From: Lepidodermella squamata
Taxonomy: Eukaryota > Gastrotricha
DNA: 64,000 bases
NCBI GenBank assembly: GCA_047495785.1
Contig: JBLDXI010000028.1
Span: 992,001 to 1,056,000 of the forward strand
Reading direction: 5' to 3'
Shown: positions 11,044-24,626 of the stretch, piece by piece
Position numbering within the stretch: position 1 is the stretch's first letter
Layout of the letters: each line of letters starts with the position of its first letter
The notes under the pieces: model-generated
The model's input: the letters and a program-made list of their open reading frames with translations, nothing else
Databases searched by the model: none
Told to the model about the DNA's origin: nothing
Program-made: the position numbers and the translations under genes

Positions 11044-12904
11044 CTTAAAAAATCTTCGAACCTAACAAATGAAACGACATTCAGATAAACTTGAAAGAGC
11101 AAGGTTTAAGCGATACGAAATATATTTGTAAGCAAGAGAGTAAAGCATTCATCCAAAGTGGCACAGCCCCTAGCGTTGAGGCTAAACTGGAGTTATTCAA
11201 GCACAGTTACAGCTGAAAATCTAAGTATTTGCCGGGCGGAGGTCAGTGGTACGTCAGAAGTTGTACACACAGGGGTCACGGAGCCGACTGCGGTACAAGT
11301 GACATCAGCAGCCTTCGGCAAATGTTGGGTCGCGCACGCCAAGTTGTCGTGGAAGGTGAATTCTCGGCGTTGTAAAAAATTATTCTTATCAAGTACTCCC
11401 ATGTCCCATGGCTTGCTTACTTGTGAGAGAAATTTTCAGGTACGGTCTCGGTTTACAAACGACCGTCGGCTCCTGCCTTGGCTGGGCCCCTGTGCTTAAG
11501 ATGTTCGCAATATCGAACCAAACGGAGTCGGGTGTGGGGAACCAGGACGTAGGCAATCCCATTGTGAACCTTCGGGTCTCTCCCCTGGTCAATGTTGTAC
11601 GATTGTACGATAACACCTAGTTTTTCCAAGAGGTTAGGCCGAGCGTTTTGCAGCCACTCTAATTTCCCGCTTAGGGCCCAGAAGCAGCAGGCGATCTCTG
11701 CTCGCTCTCTCTCCCTTCGAAATCCACTCATCACATATCATTTGCCGGGAATCACAAAAACGGGACGGGATTTTTTTGACTCACATAATTAAATAAATGT
11801 CAAGATCAACTTGAAAAACGATCTTTTCCATGAAATTAATTTTTTGCTTTTGAGAAACTTCTGTAAATGTTAAAATATAAAGTTTGCAAAATCGAAAAAA
11901 CGAAAAAATTCTACATACGCGAGAATACCGCGGGCAACCAACTTCTTTGCCGGCTTTTCGATCACAAAACGCGGCGTCGCGTCATGTCTCGTCGAATTGT
12001 GTGTTAGGTGTTTTAGAGATTTAGATATTAGCAAATAGCAAATAGCAAATAGCAAGCCTTACTGAATACCTCGTTGTAGCCACATCTTCGAAGTTATGCA
12101 GGTTCGTCGTTCAGCGGAGGGATTTTAAGCAACTGAGAACCGCCAGTCGCCAGTCGCTTCTGGTCAGCCAGACTGCACTGATACACTGACACACTGATTT
12201 ATTGTTGCAATTTGTCTCGCGACGTTAGCGATTAAAAAGGGTCGAGGCGCCTCACCACCGATATAGTATATTGTTCTAGGTTCTAGTTCACAGGCAATGT
12301 TTTTAGTATATTTTACAAAATTAAAATGAGAGCTATTTACGACCTCAGAGGGTATAGAATTCCACGCCGCACGCACACGTCGCACTGCATCGCCTTGGAG
12401 AGCGAGCTGATCAACATATAGGTGTCAAGCAATCCAGCAACACGAAGAATGTAGCTGGCGTTCTTGGATCATTGACCCATTTTGTGGAAGTTCGAACTCT
12501 TGCTCCGCAAGGTTCTGCATGTGGGCTGAGTCCTAGATCCACTTACGGTTGACTCCGCTAGCCAAAAGGGTGGTAGTAATTTGTCACGCTCCTTGTATGG
12601 AAGAGTCCATTCGAAGATTGGTCAGCGGATTGATATGCAAATCCTAGAAATAGCTCAACAGCCATGACCTCTCCACGTTTCTAATCACATCTGGAAGTAA
12701 TCTCTGGTAACGAAATTGAGGCTGTCATTTATAGACCTGACTTTAATAGTCTGCTGTTCCTACCGGGAAAACTCCCAACATCATCCCTCAATATGGAGTA
12801 GCGATGATTCTCCATAATTTCGGAATTCGTAGAAATAGACAGGATCGCTCAAATAATACGAATGAATCTATTTTAGATCTTGATATTGTTTATCAATTTA
12901 CAAA
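11044..12904. other. Intergenic with decayed retrotransposon tail
   Basis: Spacer between basigin and epsilon-COP. Several overlapping open frames at 11158-11740 have no recognisable similarity. A LINE-like tail is listed separately at 12164-12385. Confidence 0.4.
12164..12385 (-). pseudogene. Possible LINE ORF2 C-terminal fragment
   Basis: The minus-strand peptide contains AAWNSIPSEVVNSSHFNFVK. That resembles the tail of many non-LTR reverse transcriptase ORFs (WN-S-P-x-x-V-V-x-S..FK). No reverse transcriptase core is visible upstream in this window. The assignment is by motif resemblance only. Confidence 0.4.
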
Positions 12905-14509
12905 ATGACTGTGGACGAACTTTTCGACGTGAAGAACTCGTTCTACCTGGGAAACTACCAGCAATGCATCAACGATGTGCAAACCAAAAAGATCCCGGAA
13001 GGCCTGAAAGCCGAGGCCAACATTTTCCTTTACCGCGCCTATGCTGCCCAGAAGAAGTACTCGGTCGTGTTAAACGACGTTAAGAACGCAAGTTCACCCG
13101 AGTTGAACGCAGTGAAAATTTTTGTTGACTATTTCTCGGCGAAGGCGAACAGGTATGCTAGCTTTCTCAGTCAATTTCTGATGAAATAAATTTTTCGATT
13201 TAGATCGAAGGCTGTGTCAGATTTGGACACTTTGGTAGCAGCAAACAAGACCATGTTTTTCCCACCCGAGCGTTGGCCGTTGTTGGTTCTCGGCGCCACT
13301 GTTTACCTGCATGAAGATGACGTTAAATCAGCGCTAACCCTGCTGAACCAACTCGAGCATATCGAATGCGTAGCCATGAAAGTTCACATCTACCTTGGCC
13401 TTAGCCGAATGGATCTAGCCATCGCTGAGTTGAAGCGTATGCAAGAGTTGGATGAGGACAGCACGCTAACACAGCTTGTTCACGCCTGGGTTCGCCTGGC
13501 TGCTGGCTCTGAGAAGGTCCAGGATGCGTTTTACACGTTCCAGGAGCTGGCGGACAAGTACGGCAGCACGCCGTTGTTGCTCAACGGCATGGCTGCGGCA
13601 CTCATGACCCAGGGCAAGTTCGAACAGGCCGAAACTTCACTCCAGGAGGCTCTGGAAAAGGTTTGTTTCCATAACTCCACCATAAATAGCTTTTCAACTT
13701 TCAATCTGTAATTCGAATAAGATCGAGATGCTCATATTTGAGAAAGATAACACGTTTATATTAAAATTGGATGGGGAGACGATCTCTTTGCGAATTTTAA
13801 ATTCTAAGCTCTAGATAAACAAAGGCCATATCTGATTTAGGATTAATTGCTTGAATCTCAGTTTAAAGTTGAATTTCAATCATCTTCAAGCTTGTTCCCA
13901 ACTTTGCCTCGAACCCTTTATTACATGAGTTACATGAATTTATGGAAAAATGGAATTTTCCACGAAAGCAATTATGTTTGATTAAATTCGAGCTAACCTA
14001 TTTTTTTACAATTTTCCATTTTTTCTGAATTTTTCAGCCTCATTGTCCCTGATTTTTTAAATGCGGCTAAACCAGTTGAAAAATTGAAAATTACTGCTGA
14101 TAAATCTTTAAACTTGAGGTGCCTAATTGTGAAATTTGGCTCAACTCCCGGGTGAATTTGATATTCGCAAATCGATTTTTTTAAACTTCATCCACCTTAA
14201 TGATTGTTGGATTAATATTTATGATCGAAATTATTTAATGAGTGTAATTTTTATTCCAGGATCCGAATAACGCCGACACGCTTGCGAATTTCGTTGTGTT
14301 GAGCGAACACATGAACAAGCCACAGGAAGTGATTGCGCGTTACATTGCTCAACTTACCGAGTCACACACCGAGCATGTTTTTGTCAAAAAGTACACTCGC
14401 TCGGTAAGAAAATGAAATATTCCATATTCCAATAATTTAGTTCATATTTTTCCAGGAAACCGATTTTCAACTTGTCGAAAAGAAATTCGCCCCAGCTGTT
14501 GTGAGCTGA
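12905..14509 (+). CDS. COPE: Coatomer subunit epsilon
   Basis: Epsilon-COP is a TPR-repeat subunit of the COPI coat for Golgi-to-ER transport. There are four exons: 12905-13152, 13204-13660, 14260-14403 and 14456-14509, giving 300 aa, the normal length. Blocks include MTVDELFDVKNSFYLGNYQQ, an internal TPR region (MDLAIAELKRMQELDEDSTL, HAWVRLAAG, QDAFYTFQELADKY), MTQGKFEQAETSLQEAL and NNADTLANFVVLSEHMNK. All joins keep frame. The third intron (14404-14455) and first (13153-13203) are about 50 bp; the second is 599 bp. Confidence 0.95.
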
Positions 14510-17500
14510 AAATACCACGAATAATTACTGCTGTCTTCGAGGCAACAAATCGGAGCTTGACTAAGATGAGAAACAAATAACGATAATATTATTTAAAAAT
14601 ATGCCGCGGTGAAAAATTCGCGTTGTGCTCTTGTGTTTACCATCTCAAGTGCTTTTCGTTTATTCGGGCTTACAGCAATTATTCCAGAAGTCGTTTTTGG
14701 TTATTGGGCTGAGTGATAAACTAACGTAAATAAAAAATATAATGACGAGGAAAAAATCGACTTTTTCTTATCCGGCTAGAGGCGAGCAGAAAATACCAAC
14801 GCTCAATTAGTGCTGGCCCAGATGTTATTGCGAGTGCCAATTACAAGGTGTTCAGATGCCGGGTAAACACGTTATCACTATTATCGAATCACGGCACAGA
14901 TAACTCGCCAATTACGAGGCGAATTTGCGAGCGCAGGTAAATAATTGTTTACCCCTCTCAGGTGGGTGTGTAAAACCGGGTCGAAATACTACACTGGTAG
15001 GGTTAACTCGGTGCCAGTGTTTGTCTAATTTGTATCTGCTGCGCGTTGACCTTTGAAGGAGGATGCGCGTGAATCACAATTAGCAGCCGATATAACACGG
15101 GCGTTACATAACGCAAAGCCGTGTTCAGTTATTCTGGTACCAAAATCGCGTGCTGTTTTGATCGCGCGTCATCCGAATCGAGCTCTGATTTGCATTTCAT
15201 TATACAAGCGGCTACTACATATAATAGCGATATCATCATCCTACCAGTGGTTTGCTGAAGGGGGTGGGGAATATATCTTTTTTTTCCTATACCATCATTT
15301 CTGAGTAGACACCCCCGAGTGAGTAAATCATTATGCAAAAGCGTTAAGCTGTTTTTCTAGCGGGCGAAAAATATTTGCGCTGGATGATTGCTGATACGCC
15401 GGCTCGATTATTATTGATTCGCCGAAATCAGTCGACCTATACATATACATGTCGCCAGCTGGGATGTCAAAATGGCTTCTTCGTCTGAAAGATATCTTCG
15501 TCAACAAACGTGTGTGTTATGTGTGTGTCGCACAGCTGCTCTTTTGCGCGTGTGAGTGCGCTAAAGTTGCGCGCGCGCAATTAGGTTTCGCGCGCACTAA
15601 ATATTTCGCGCAGTAATATATTGACACTTCGAAACTATGTGCGAACAATGTGTCAATTCAGCTCGAGTATAATACACATCATTAATATACCATCAATTGG
15701 TCTGAGCTTCTATTATTTTCCTTGCTGCTACTAGTAGTAATAATAGGTGTCTTTATTGTATTATAGCCGATAAATTATATTATATAGCCAGCAATCCGTA
15801 GCGCAAACAAAAATCGACACGCGTGCGCGCTTCTTGACGAATCAGACGCCTTAAATCCGAGTGTGACCCCGTGCGATCTTTATTGACGCCTAATTCTTCG
15901 CCTTCCTATAGGCCTAATAACAGGACGCCTCTCGATGACTATCGTTATAATAATAATAGCCCGCGATTCATCCCGAAAAACAATAATTTTTATCGGGCCT
16001 ATATATAATAAATCGTCGCATTGTTTAGGCTGATTTTATTATCGCTGCAATAACAATACTTTTGGTAATTGGCTTCAATAATTTTAGACACTGCGCTATT
16101 ATTATTTCCTAAATTTTCGCCTATATAGAGAGGGTGAGAATATAAGGCGCAATTAACTACTGGTTAGCGAAGTTAATTTGTGCGAAAATAAAAACGCGCT
16201 GTATAAGTTTTGTTGATTAGTAAGTGGGGAAGGGACGCGAGCGCGTTAAATCTCAGGAATTGACACGCAACTCAAGGCAGGAAAGAACGCTATAAAGCGA
16301 TGCTGCAGCAACAGCCACACCAATAAGCTTATATTATAATATTTTGTAATTTGTTAAACGCTACCCTCATTTCCTCGCAATTTAGTCACCCTGCTACTTA
16401 TATGCTAGCGTTAGTGCGACTAATAACCAACAAAGGCTTGGCCGCGCCGCCGAAAAATTTGCAATATTTTCATTTTTTTCCAGTACACAAAATTACACAA
16501 AATCCGAAACTTGTGATCCGAATTTCCTTCTGATTTTTCACAAGATTTTTTTCCCGTCTTATTTTTACGATTATTATCGATTTTGCCGAATCTCAAATAA
16601 GATATTTATACCGACCGAACTATCCCAATATAAATTGCTAATATTTTTTTTAAATATGGCGGAACTAATAAAATGCACCAAAACCATAGCGCAATACGGA
16701 ATTTTTTTCGTACTATAATTGACTGGCAACTTGTTTCACCATTTTTTTATTCATCAGCGAATATTTCAGAAATTTTGCTTTTCGCAACTATTATTCGGCT
16801 CGGTTTTCAAGAATCCATGTCAAAAATTCTGTAATTTTTGTTGTTCCCTTTCAATTTTGGAGTATTTGAGGCTTTAAGACGCGCTAATTTTTTCCTAATT
16901 TAATTTCAATGATACTCGACAAATTCACTGGTAATTATAGATTAGCCGCGTTTTTACATGTCACTCTTATAGCTGCGTTCACAATAGGCAACAAATGTAA
17001 CGTGAAAACGGGCCATCCAACCATCAATAAGCAGCTTTTGACCGAGTGAGCGAACGGGGTCGGGTTGACAAATGACGACACTCGGCCTTGTCATCATCCT
17101 AATAATAACAACGATGGTACAATCACATAAGGCTGTCTCTCATTTCATCAAAGATAGTTAGATACATGACACATGTTTTGACTCGTGTATAAATAATTAC
17201 AGGTTAGACCCTTCTTATACTGCTCGCCGTAGTAGTTAGTGTAATATAACGTATATAGCAATGCGGGTAAAATATCTTACATTTTATTAAAGTAGAAATG
17301 AAAAACCCGGTTTCTATGTTTGTATTTCGCCGCGAGTTTACCACATTTTATACTACATCAGGTGATGTCTACACTGTGCTGTCTGCTTTTCTTGACCGCG
17401 TGTCGGCGACTGGCTCAAAGGCTGGTCCATAAAAATGCCGTGTTTTACAAGTGCGCGCGCGTCACTTTGCGCGCTTTCCACGCACAAGTTGCGCGCGCAG

Positions 17501-17818
17501 TACACATTTTATGCGCGTCACTTGACTGGGTTATATCATCATCACCGGCCCGCCACCGTTTACAAGAAAGCGCCATAAATTATTTTTTAACAGTGCGTTA
17601 TCGCTACTTTTTTGCGCGGATATTATTTATAATATCATCATTATCTTTTATTTTCCCACAACAAAAGCATGGAAAATTAATTAATTTTTTTTGCTTCATT
17701 TCTAGAGATTTTTTAATATAATTACAAGGATGATTATACCAAATTTATCTCGCCGTAATTATTTGTTGTGAGCTGCCGCTATTAATCATCATTTTTACCT
17801 GATAATTTCCGCAAATAA
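14510..17818. other. Long intergenic region, no gene seen
   Basis: About 3.3 kb without a supported coding region. It includes GC-alternating runs (GCGCGC tracts near 15560-15600 and 17450-17500) in an AT-rich background. Open frames such as 17320-17721 show no similarity or domain organisation. It may contain promoter elements of the gene at 17819. Confidence 0.5.
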
Positions 17819-19376
17819 ATGTCACAATTAAAATCAGCGCTTATTTCCGTCTTCGTTTTGCTGAGTTGGATTGCAACGACAGCTGATGGCCAGTATCAGA
17901 TTCGGCAAACTCGTCTATCTTCCCTGGAGAAGCAGCAAAGGAAGAAATGTTCGAGAGAAATTCAGTTCTGTACCCGGCAGAATATCGATGTTTTCGGACT
18001 TTTCGTCCAAACTGTACTCAGCATCGATATGCGGCGAGTTAACAACGATGAAGCTCATCAAATCACTGAAAATGTAAATTTCATTTTTAAATTTTAAATT
18101 TTTCGAAGAATTTTCAAAAATATTTCAATTCGGATTTTACAGTATTTTTTCGTCGAAACTCGTGGATTTTTTCATATATTATTCTGATTTTTTTTCAGTT
18201 GTGTATAACTTTCCGGCCGATTTTCGAATGCATCGAACGGCGGAATGCGTCGTGGTGCAGCGTGTCGGTCAACCAGCAGTCCCCTAACAAGCTCTTTCAC
18301 ATCAGCTATTTTGTACTCGTTTGCGAACTGGCGAAAATCTGGCGCGAATGTTCCGTCGTTGGCAACAGCATCGAAGACGGCGCTCAATCTAACAAAGTTA
18401 CCTCCGTATGCAGGTAAGGAATGCTAACCGAAGCTCCTTTTTCAAATTAAATTTAAAAAATTTTGAAAATTAAAAAATGGTTTTAGAAAAGGGCTGAATT
18501 TCAAATAAAAAATTTTGAAATCAAATAGCGCGAATATTTCTAGAAATTCAAACTTTAATGAATTTCCTATATAAATGGAATTTTTCCAAACATTTCACTT
18601 TTTATTTTGAATTTGGATATTGAAAGTTTTTGATAAATGAATTAATGAATATTTTGTATTTTAGTGATCACTTCCCGGCGTTACATCGCGAAGCCGAGCA
18701 ATTACGGCTATTGAACAATCCGAAAGGCGTGTCCCAATCTAAAAACGCAATAGCCGCGACCCCTGACGCGTCAATGATGGCCGATCAGCAGCCATCAATG
18801 ACCCAATCTTCGTTCGCCTCAATGGAACTGATCCTGCTTAACATTACCGAATCTCACTGCGAGGACATTATGATGTTCACAGGGTGCCAATTGCACTGGA
18901 CACGGTCGATTTGCGGCAGTCGAGCCTACGACATTGTCCGGCGATTATTCGCGGCGTATAACGACATGTCGGGGAAGCGATGCTCAGGGCACCACGAATT
19001 GCAGGACGTTGATTTCGAGGTGCTTGAGCGGAAATACGTCGAGCGGTATTTATACCTAGGCGGGACTACGAAAGACCCGAATAATTTAACGACTTTCACC
19101 ATCGCCCAGCCTGATAAAGCTCCAGCGCAGCAAGCGACGCGTGACGCGGGCGACGACACGCCTCAGCAGTTGGTTGATTCCGATTCTGATCAGGCCATGT
19201 TTAAGGAGGGCGCCGATAAAAAATTGGCGATTAATTTGCCGAATGTTAAGCAGACTATCGAAGTTGGCGGCGATTCGCCGGCTTCTGGGCCACTCAACTC
19301 GTTCAGCAACCACTGTCACGCTTCATTGCTTCTGGTCACTGCCGTTTTCTCAGCTACGCTTTTCTTGCTTTCTTAG
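17819..19376 (+). CDS. Secreted cysteine-containing protein, probably GPI-anchored
   Basis: I do not recognise the family. There are three exons, 17819-18073, 18199-18413 and 18665-19376, joining in frame to give 393 aa. The product starts with a signal peptide (SALISVFVLLSWIATTADGQ). It has a cysteine-bearing domain spread over exons 1-3 (CSREIQFC, CITFRPIFECIERRNASWC, VCELAKIWREC, SHCEDIMMFTGCQLHWTRSIC, GKRC). A low-complexity acidic linker follows, then a C-terminal hydrophobic stretch (ASLLLVTAVFSATLFLLS) ending exactly at the stop, typical of a GPI-attachment signal. Cysteine spacing suggests a helical disulfide-rich ectodomain. Surface display is inferred from the two terminal signals. 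Confidence 0.75.
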
Positions 19377-21847
19377 AAAAAATTATCAAAATTTTGAAAA
19401 TTGAAATTTTCCAAAAATTACCGCGGAATTACCGAATTCGGGTTTTTTCGGGCGTTGAAAAATTTGTTCGCAAATACCGGAATTCGGCATCTTTACCATT
19501 TTTCGGTTTTTCCAAGGTTGCTATATTGTCTATTCTGAAAAATACAAAAAAATTCCGAATTCGGGTTTTGCGGGAAATTCCCAGTTAAATGCCCGATTTT
19601 TCTGAAATTTGCAATTTTTCTCAATATTAATCACTGAAATTTGCCTCAAATCAGGGTGTTAAAACTTTGAAATTCGGGATTTTCTTTCCAAATGTTGACC
19701 TCCGAGGATTTCGAACTAAATTGCCAGTCTCTATTGTTCCATAAATTTAGCTAAAAAATTCCCAGTTTTTTCTGTTGGCTCGAAAGTTACTACCCTAATC
19801 ACTTTCTGAAAAATTCATTTTAGCATTGCTTTATAAGAAAATTTTAAACATTCGAGTTGCGAGGTTGTACCCCATTATTATTTTTCCCCCTTTTCCATCG
19901 AGGAAACATTGAAAAATGTTTAAAAAATTTATAATCAATTTTTATGTAAATATCTAGAAAACAGATATAGGTTGAAAGATCTTGTCAGCTGACTTTTTCT
20001 TGTGCCACGGCTACTTCTCAGACTCAACGCTACCCTGTTGTTAGATTCCATCATCATCATCATCATCATCGCCATTCATTTTCTACCTTGATGTAACCCT
20101 CATTATATATGATTGTAATCGAAAAATGTATAGTCATTATCAAAAAATTCATGTGTATCATAAAAAATGTTAATTAATCTTAATCAGTTTAAAAATGCTA
20201 TTATTTATTACCTGATAATTGCTGTACATTCTGAAGAAGAAGAAAGGAAAGAATTTGATAATAAATTTTTGATGATTTCAGTATATAGTTGGCTTGTTTT
20301 TCGCTCCTTCCAGCAATTATGCGCATTGGTATAATGACTTTCACGTGGAATTATTGCATTAAGACTAATCGATAAGTCTGGAAGAGAACTCTTGAAAGTG
20401 TTTGCCGAATTGATTGCTGGCCGATGTTTTCGAAGGTGGAAAAGGCCTCATTCTCTATAAACAACTTTGAACGGATTTCTGCGGACAAGCGAATTATAAT
20501 CATGGCGAAGGCGCATTGTTTGCGCGATCGAGAATTTTAGTTGGCGGCAAAAAATGCGCGACCATACACCGGAAAGTTGCTTCAAATTTGCAGGCTGAAA
20601 TAAGGACAATCGATTTCTTTTTACAGTTTCAATGATTTATGATTTTTGTCACTCAATGCTCTCAGACCTTGTTACGGAATCCACACAGACGTACGACGCG
20701 ATTTGAAACGCGAACATGTATTGTTTTAAAAATTTTTAGGGATCAGGTTCACCCCGCACGCAAATTAAATCATAAATTTTTCAAATCCTGGCTATTTACC
20801 ACGCTGCCGAATTTTTGCCAGGGTGGATCAATTATCTCTTAATTTTAATAATTTATGACAAAATTTGCGCGTAGGTGAGCATTATTACTGTACATTTGTT
20901 GAATTTTACAAATAATGTACTTGCTTATTAAGTGCGAATTTGTCAATAACAATCATACATTTTTTAAATTGCGGAAAAAATTGATTCACCTTGTTGTCGC
21001 GATTTGGAACACGCAATAAAAGTCATAAATTTGTTGTTATACGTTTTTTTCTCGAATTAATAAATTTATGATATTTATTGCCTTGATATTACCCACTTCG
21101 CAATATGAAATACGAACATGTTTTACGCATGTTATCAGGCTCACCCACGCGCTAATTAAATCATAAATTTTTTAAATTGAGAGAAAATTGATCCACCCTG
21201 GCCAGTTTTTTTGGCAAAAGTTCTGCAGTATAGCGGCGAACTTTATTTGCTAAAAAAAATCGGTTCCTATCTACGCACTTTTTACGCTGGGAAAAATATG
21301 TGTGCGTGCGCGAATTTGTAAACAGGTTCGGGGAAACATTTATAAAGATTAGTGAACCCGGCACAAGTCATGGAACTTTTTTTCTTCCCTGATTTATGAA
21401 AGCTCATCAGAAGAAAGTTTTCTACATACCTCTATTATGCGCTGCTTTTCAGGGTGAGCTTAGTAGCTGCATGAGAAGCTTCCGATGATCTGGGAAAGAG
21501 TCAAAATAGAAGTAGGATAGGTGGGCGTCCTGATTCGTAAAAAGCAACGCGAGGGACAGCTGTTTACAATTCAATCAGTTTGGCCATGAACAGCCAAACT
21601 GATACCTTAGAGACTTTTGGCGCCTAAGACCGCACTTGCGCGCGGTTTTAGTCAATTATAGCTAATTAGAGCACGGCTCTCCCGCGCGGTTTGAGCTTTT
21701 AACAACAGGTGGGTTTTTAATAAAAATAAAAATGTTAAAGTCTCGGAATTCTACTACAAATGTGGGTTCGCCATTATTTGGAAATCGGTTTTAAGTGTCT
21801 TCTTCGTTTTAATAACTCAGCAATAGTTAAACTTTAACTGATTTATT
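19377..21847. other. Intergenic with an inverted-repeat remnant
   Basis: AT-rich spacer. A (CAT)n/(ATC)n run lies near 20050. Related segments at about 20750-20835 and 21125-21205 share AAATCATAAATTTTT and carry GGGTGGATCAAT in one and its reverse complement in the other, suggesting a decayed inverted-repeat element. No gene is supported. Confidence 0.4.
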
Positions 21848-23547
21848 ATGCTGATCATGACAATAACTATCGCATTGCTTTTCCTACCGGTCCTCGTCAA
21901 CGCAGCTTCTGTTTGGAACTGGACGGATGCTCCTTCAAACTATTTGAAACCGCGTCTTTTCGAGCTATGCCCAGTACTAAAGAGCAATGGCCTGCCATCC
22001 GACTTGCAGATAATCTCTGGCAACTACACTAAACCGCTAGCAACGACCTTCTCATCCTATGCTTGTACCATCGACAAAATCGACGATGTGGGAATGAGGT
22101 AAATCATTATCATCAACCCAAGAGAACACCCTTAATCTCAGGCTGAAGCATCATATCTCCCAAAAATGTTCCATCATGTTTCTTGCATTCGCTGACCAAA
22201 TTGTGTGTTTAGCGTGACCATCAACATGATGTTGCGGTTGAAGTGGAACGTATCGTGTGGCCGTGATATTCGTGAAGAACTCCTGCCTGGTTACACTTCG
22301 ATTCCGGAATGGAAACGAACGGCGATCAACTTGCAAGTTCCTAAAGAAGAAGTTTGGTGGCCGGACATTCAGCACCTTAATCCTGTCGACGTTTCTCGGC
22401 CATTCAGGAAGTTAGTTTGCAATCAATTCTGCTCTAGACCCTTTGAATAAAATTCAAGCAGTTTTATTGAAATAACCACCCAGTATCACCAAAATCTTAC
22501 ACTGGTGCAGATTCCGTTTGAATTCCAATGCTCCCCATCTAAGCTTTTGATAGAATCGCCAAGAGGCTGCTTCAGAGACGACCTATATGCGTTTGGGGTT
22601 CTAAAGTTTCAGACCTCTTTGGGGTTCCACCTAAAAGACTTAACTGTTATCCCCAATAACATGTCTTCAAACAATTGAGTACCTTGACTTCGAAATTGGG
22701 AAAATTCGGCGACTTTGGCTATCCAACATACCCCATTCTAATGCATTGCCCCATTTCCGAAGGTCATAATGATTGCCAATGCTTCACTATCATTTCTCTA
22801 ACATTCCCATCTCATTGCAGCGAGCGAACTGTTTACATCAATCCTTTCCTCCCCGAGCCACGCATGAGAATGGATTACATAGGCCTGACAACAACCAAGT
22901 GTTCCGGGTTCAACTACCAGAAGTTTCCCTTCGACTCGGCAATATGCACTATGGAGTACGAACTCGACTACGACATGAATGACGTCACTATCACTCTAGA
23001 AAATGCAGCTCTGTACCCCGAGTGTCGACCCCTTCTACCAGACGACATATGGGCCTTTGTAAGCTACAACGGATCAGTGAAAAATTTCTACAACTTCCAC
23101 CACGTAACTGTGAAGCTTGTGCTGAAGAGGAAGTACATGTACTACATTGGCAATATCTTTGTACCTGCTATGGGATTGTTCGTACTTCAAGTTTTCGGCT
23201 TGGTTATGCACCCGGCACATCCCGACCGGCCGACGTTTTGTGTGACGATCAACTTGGCTGTAGCTGTTTCGCAGACTTTGGTTTCTAACTTAATTCCGCG
23301 AACCTCGCAGGAGATTTACATTATCGACGTCATGATTGCTTATACAATCGTGTGCCTTCTTATCACTATGTACACCTTGGCATCTTGTACAGCTGCAGCT
23401 TCGAAAACTTTCCGGCGCAAGATCAGTTTTTGCTGCGGCAAAGCATCTATTTCGGTGATTCGCTTGCTGGATGTAATCGTTGCTCTCCTTGCGAGTACTA
23501 CCGCCATAATTGTGCTTGGTGCTTACGGGTACTTGATGAATAGCTGA
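21848..23547 (+). CDS. Cys-loop ligand-gated ion channel subunit, paralogue 1
   Basis: Pentameric receptor subunit of the plasma membrane. Exons 21848-22098, 22213-22410 and 22821-23547 give 391 aa. Order: signal peptide; extracellular domain with WNWTDAPSNYLK, VPKEEVWWPDIQHLNP and the Cys loop CSGFNYQKFPFDSAIC; M1 (NIFVPAMGLFVLQVFGLVM); M2 (TFCVTINLAVAVSQTLVSNL); M3 (IIDVMIAYTIVCLLITMYTL); a very short loop; and M4 (LLDVIVALLASTTAIIVLGA). The Cys loop encloses 14 residues rather than the usual 13. The M3-M4 loop is only about 25-30 residues. Neither the GEK-type cation nor the PAR-type anion signature is seen before M2, so ion selectivity and ligand are unknown. A close paralogue follows at 25023. 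Confidence 0.88.
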
Positions 23548-24121
23548 AGCCACTGATGGAGACAATCAATGAGCAAAAAAGCGCGATGCCACCTAACTAC
23601 AAGCATGTGATATTTTGAATTTTTGAAGGTTTTTAAATTACTTTGTCCAGATCCTCATTTCTGCATTTTTACACGAACTATAACAGTAACCCTGATGACC
23701 GAATAAAACGATATTGAGATATTTAGCAGACTTCCAGATTGTGAATAATGTCTCACAATATTTTGGTATATCATGAAAAGTCGAGCTGCGCAAACAAATG
23801 CGTCGTACAACCATTATGCAGCTGAAATTAGCTGCCTCGAACGGATTTCCAAAATCAGCATGCATTGCAGGTTTTGGGGCAACCCAAGATAGTTGAAAAG
23901 TTAAGTTGGTAAAACGTTCGAAATTGAGGAAAAACACTGTGAACTGCATACCATCCATTTTCGATTTTCAATGCATGGCTGAATTGCAAAACGCAAAACC
24001 GAAAATTATTTGATTGATTCTATTTCTGTAAGGAACTTGGGAACATTGTTATGTTTATTGTACTGCGATTATGCCGTGATTATTACGTTGTCGTTGATAC
24101 TTCATCGTTCGGTCCTCTTAA

Positions 24122-24626
24122 CACTTTAAATGCCAAAAATAGACTGCGAGGTCCGATATTTGGGTCTAATTCCTGGGTCTGTCAAAAAGTCTTTTATTTC
24201 GGGTCAACGATGCGTCGAGGAGCAAAATGCCTGACGGCAAAGTGTAGGCCATGACCTGGCGGTTCTTTTGACACCGAATTCGGGGCCAAAGACTTCAAGG
24301 AACGCACAGAAATCAAACTTGAAAAACAGTGAAATTTCGATTGTTGCGCCATAATCTGGGTCTAATAATTAGGTCCAATTCTTGGGTCTGATTTTTGGCT
24401 CTAATCCAAAATTTTCGACGTTATTTCACTGTCATTTTCAATGACCTGCTCAGACCTTGTGGCCCCGAATTCGGTGTCAAAAGAACCGCCAGGTCATGGC
24501 CTACACTTTGCCGTCAGGCATTTTGCCCCTCGACGCATCGTTGACCCGAAATAAAAGACTTTTTGACAGACCCAGGAATTAGACCCAAATATCGGACCTC
24601 GCAGTCTATTTTTGGCAGTTAAAGTG
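24122..24626. mobile_element. TTAA-flanked long-inverted-repeat MITE
   Basis: The outer 170-180 bp of both ends are near-identical inverted copies, beginning CACTTTAA and running to GGCCCCGAATTC. They are separated by a loop of about 150 bp. The sequence TTAA flanks both ends (24118-24121 and 24627-24630), the target used by piggyBac transposases. No coding sequence is present. It lies between the two receptor genes. Confidence 0.85.

Noticed and set aside
11158-11740. Several overlapping ORFs on both strands
   Set aside because: No recognisable domain in any frame and no consistent frame across the stretch; perhaps decayed repeat, but I cannot support a gene.
17320-17721. 133-codon plus-strand ORF upstream of the GPI-type gene
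   Set aside because: Begins at a chance ATG in AT-rich spacer; hydrophobic and basic without domain pattern; no splice context linking it to the gene at 17819.
20040-20070. Short (CAT)n run as a regulatory element
   Set aside because: Simple-sequence microsatellite; no evidence of function.
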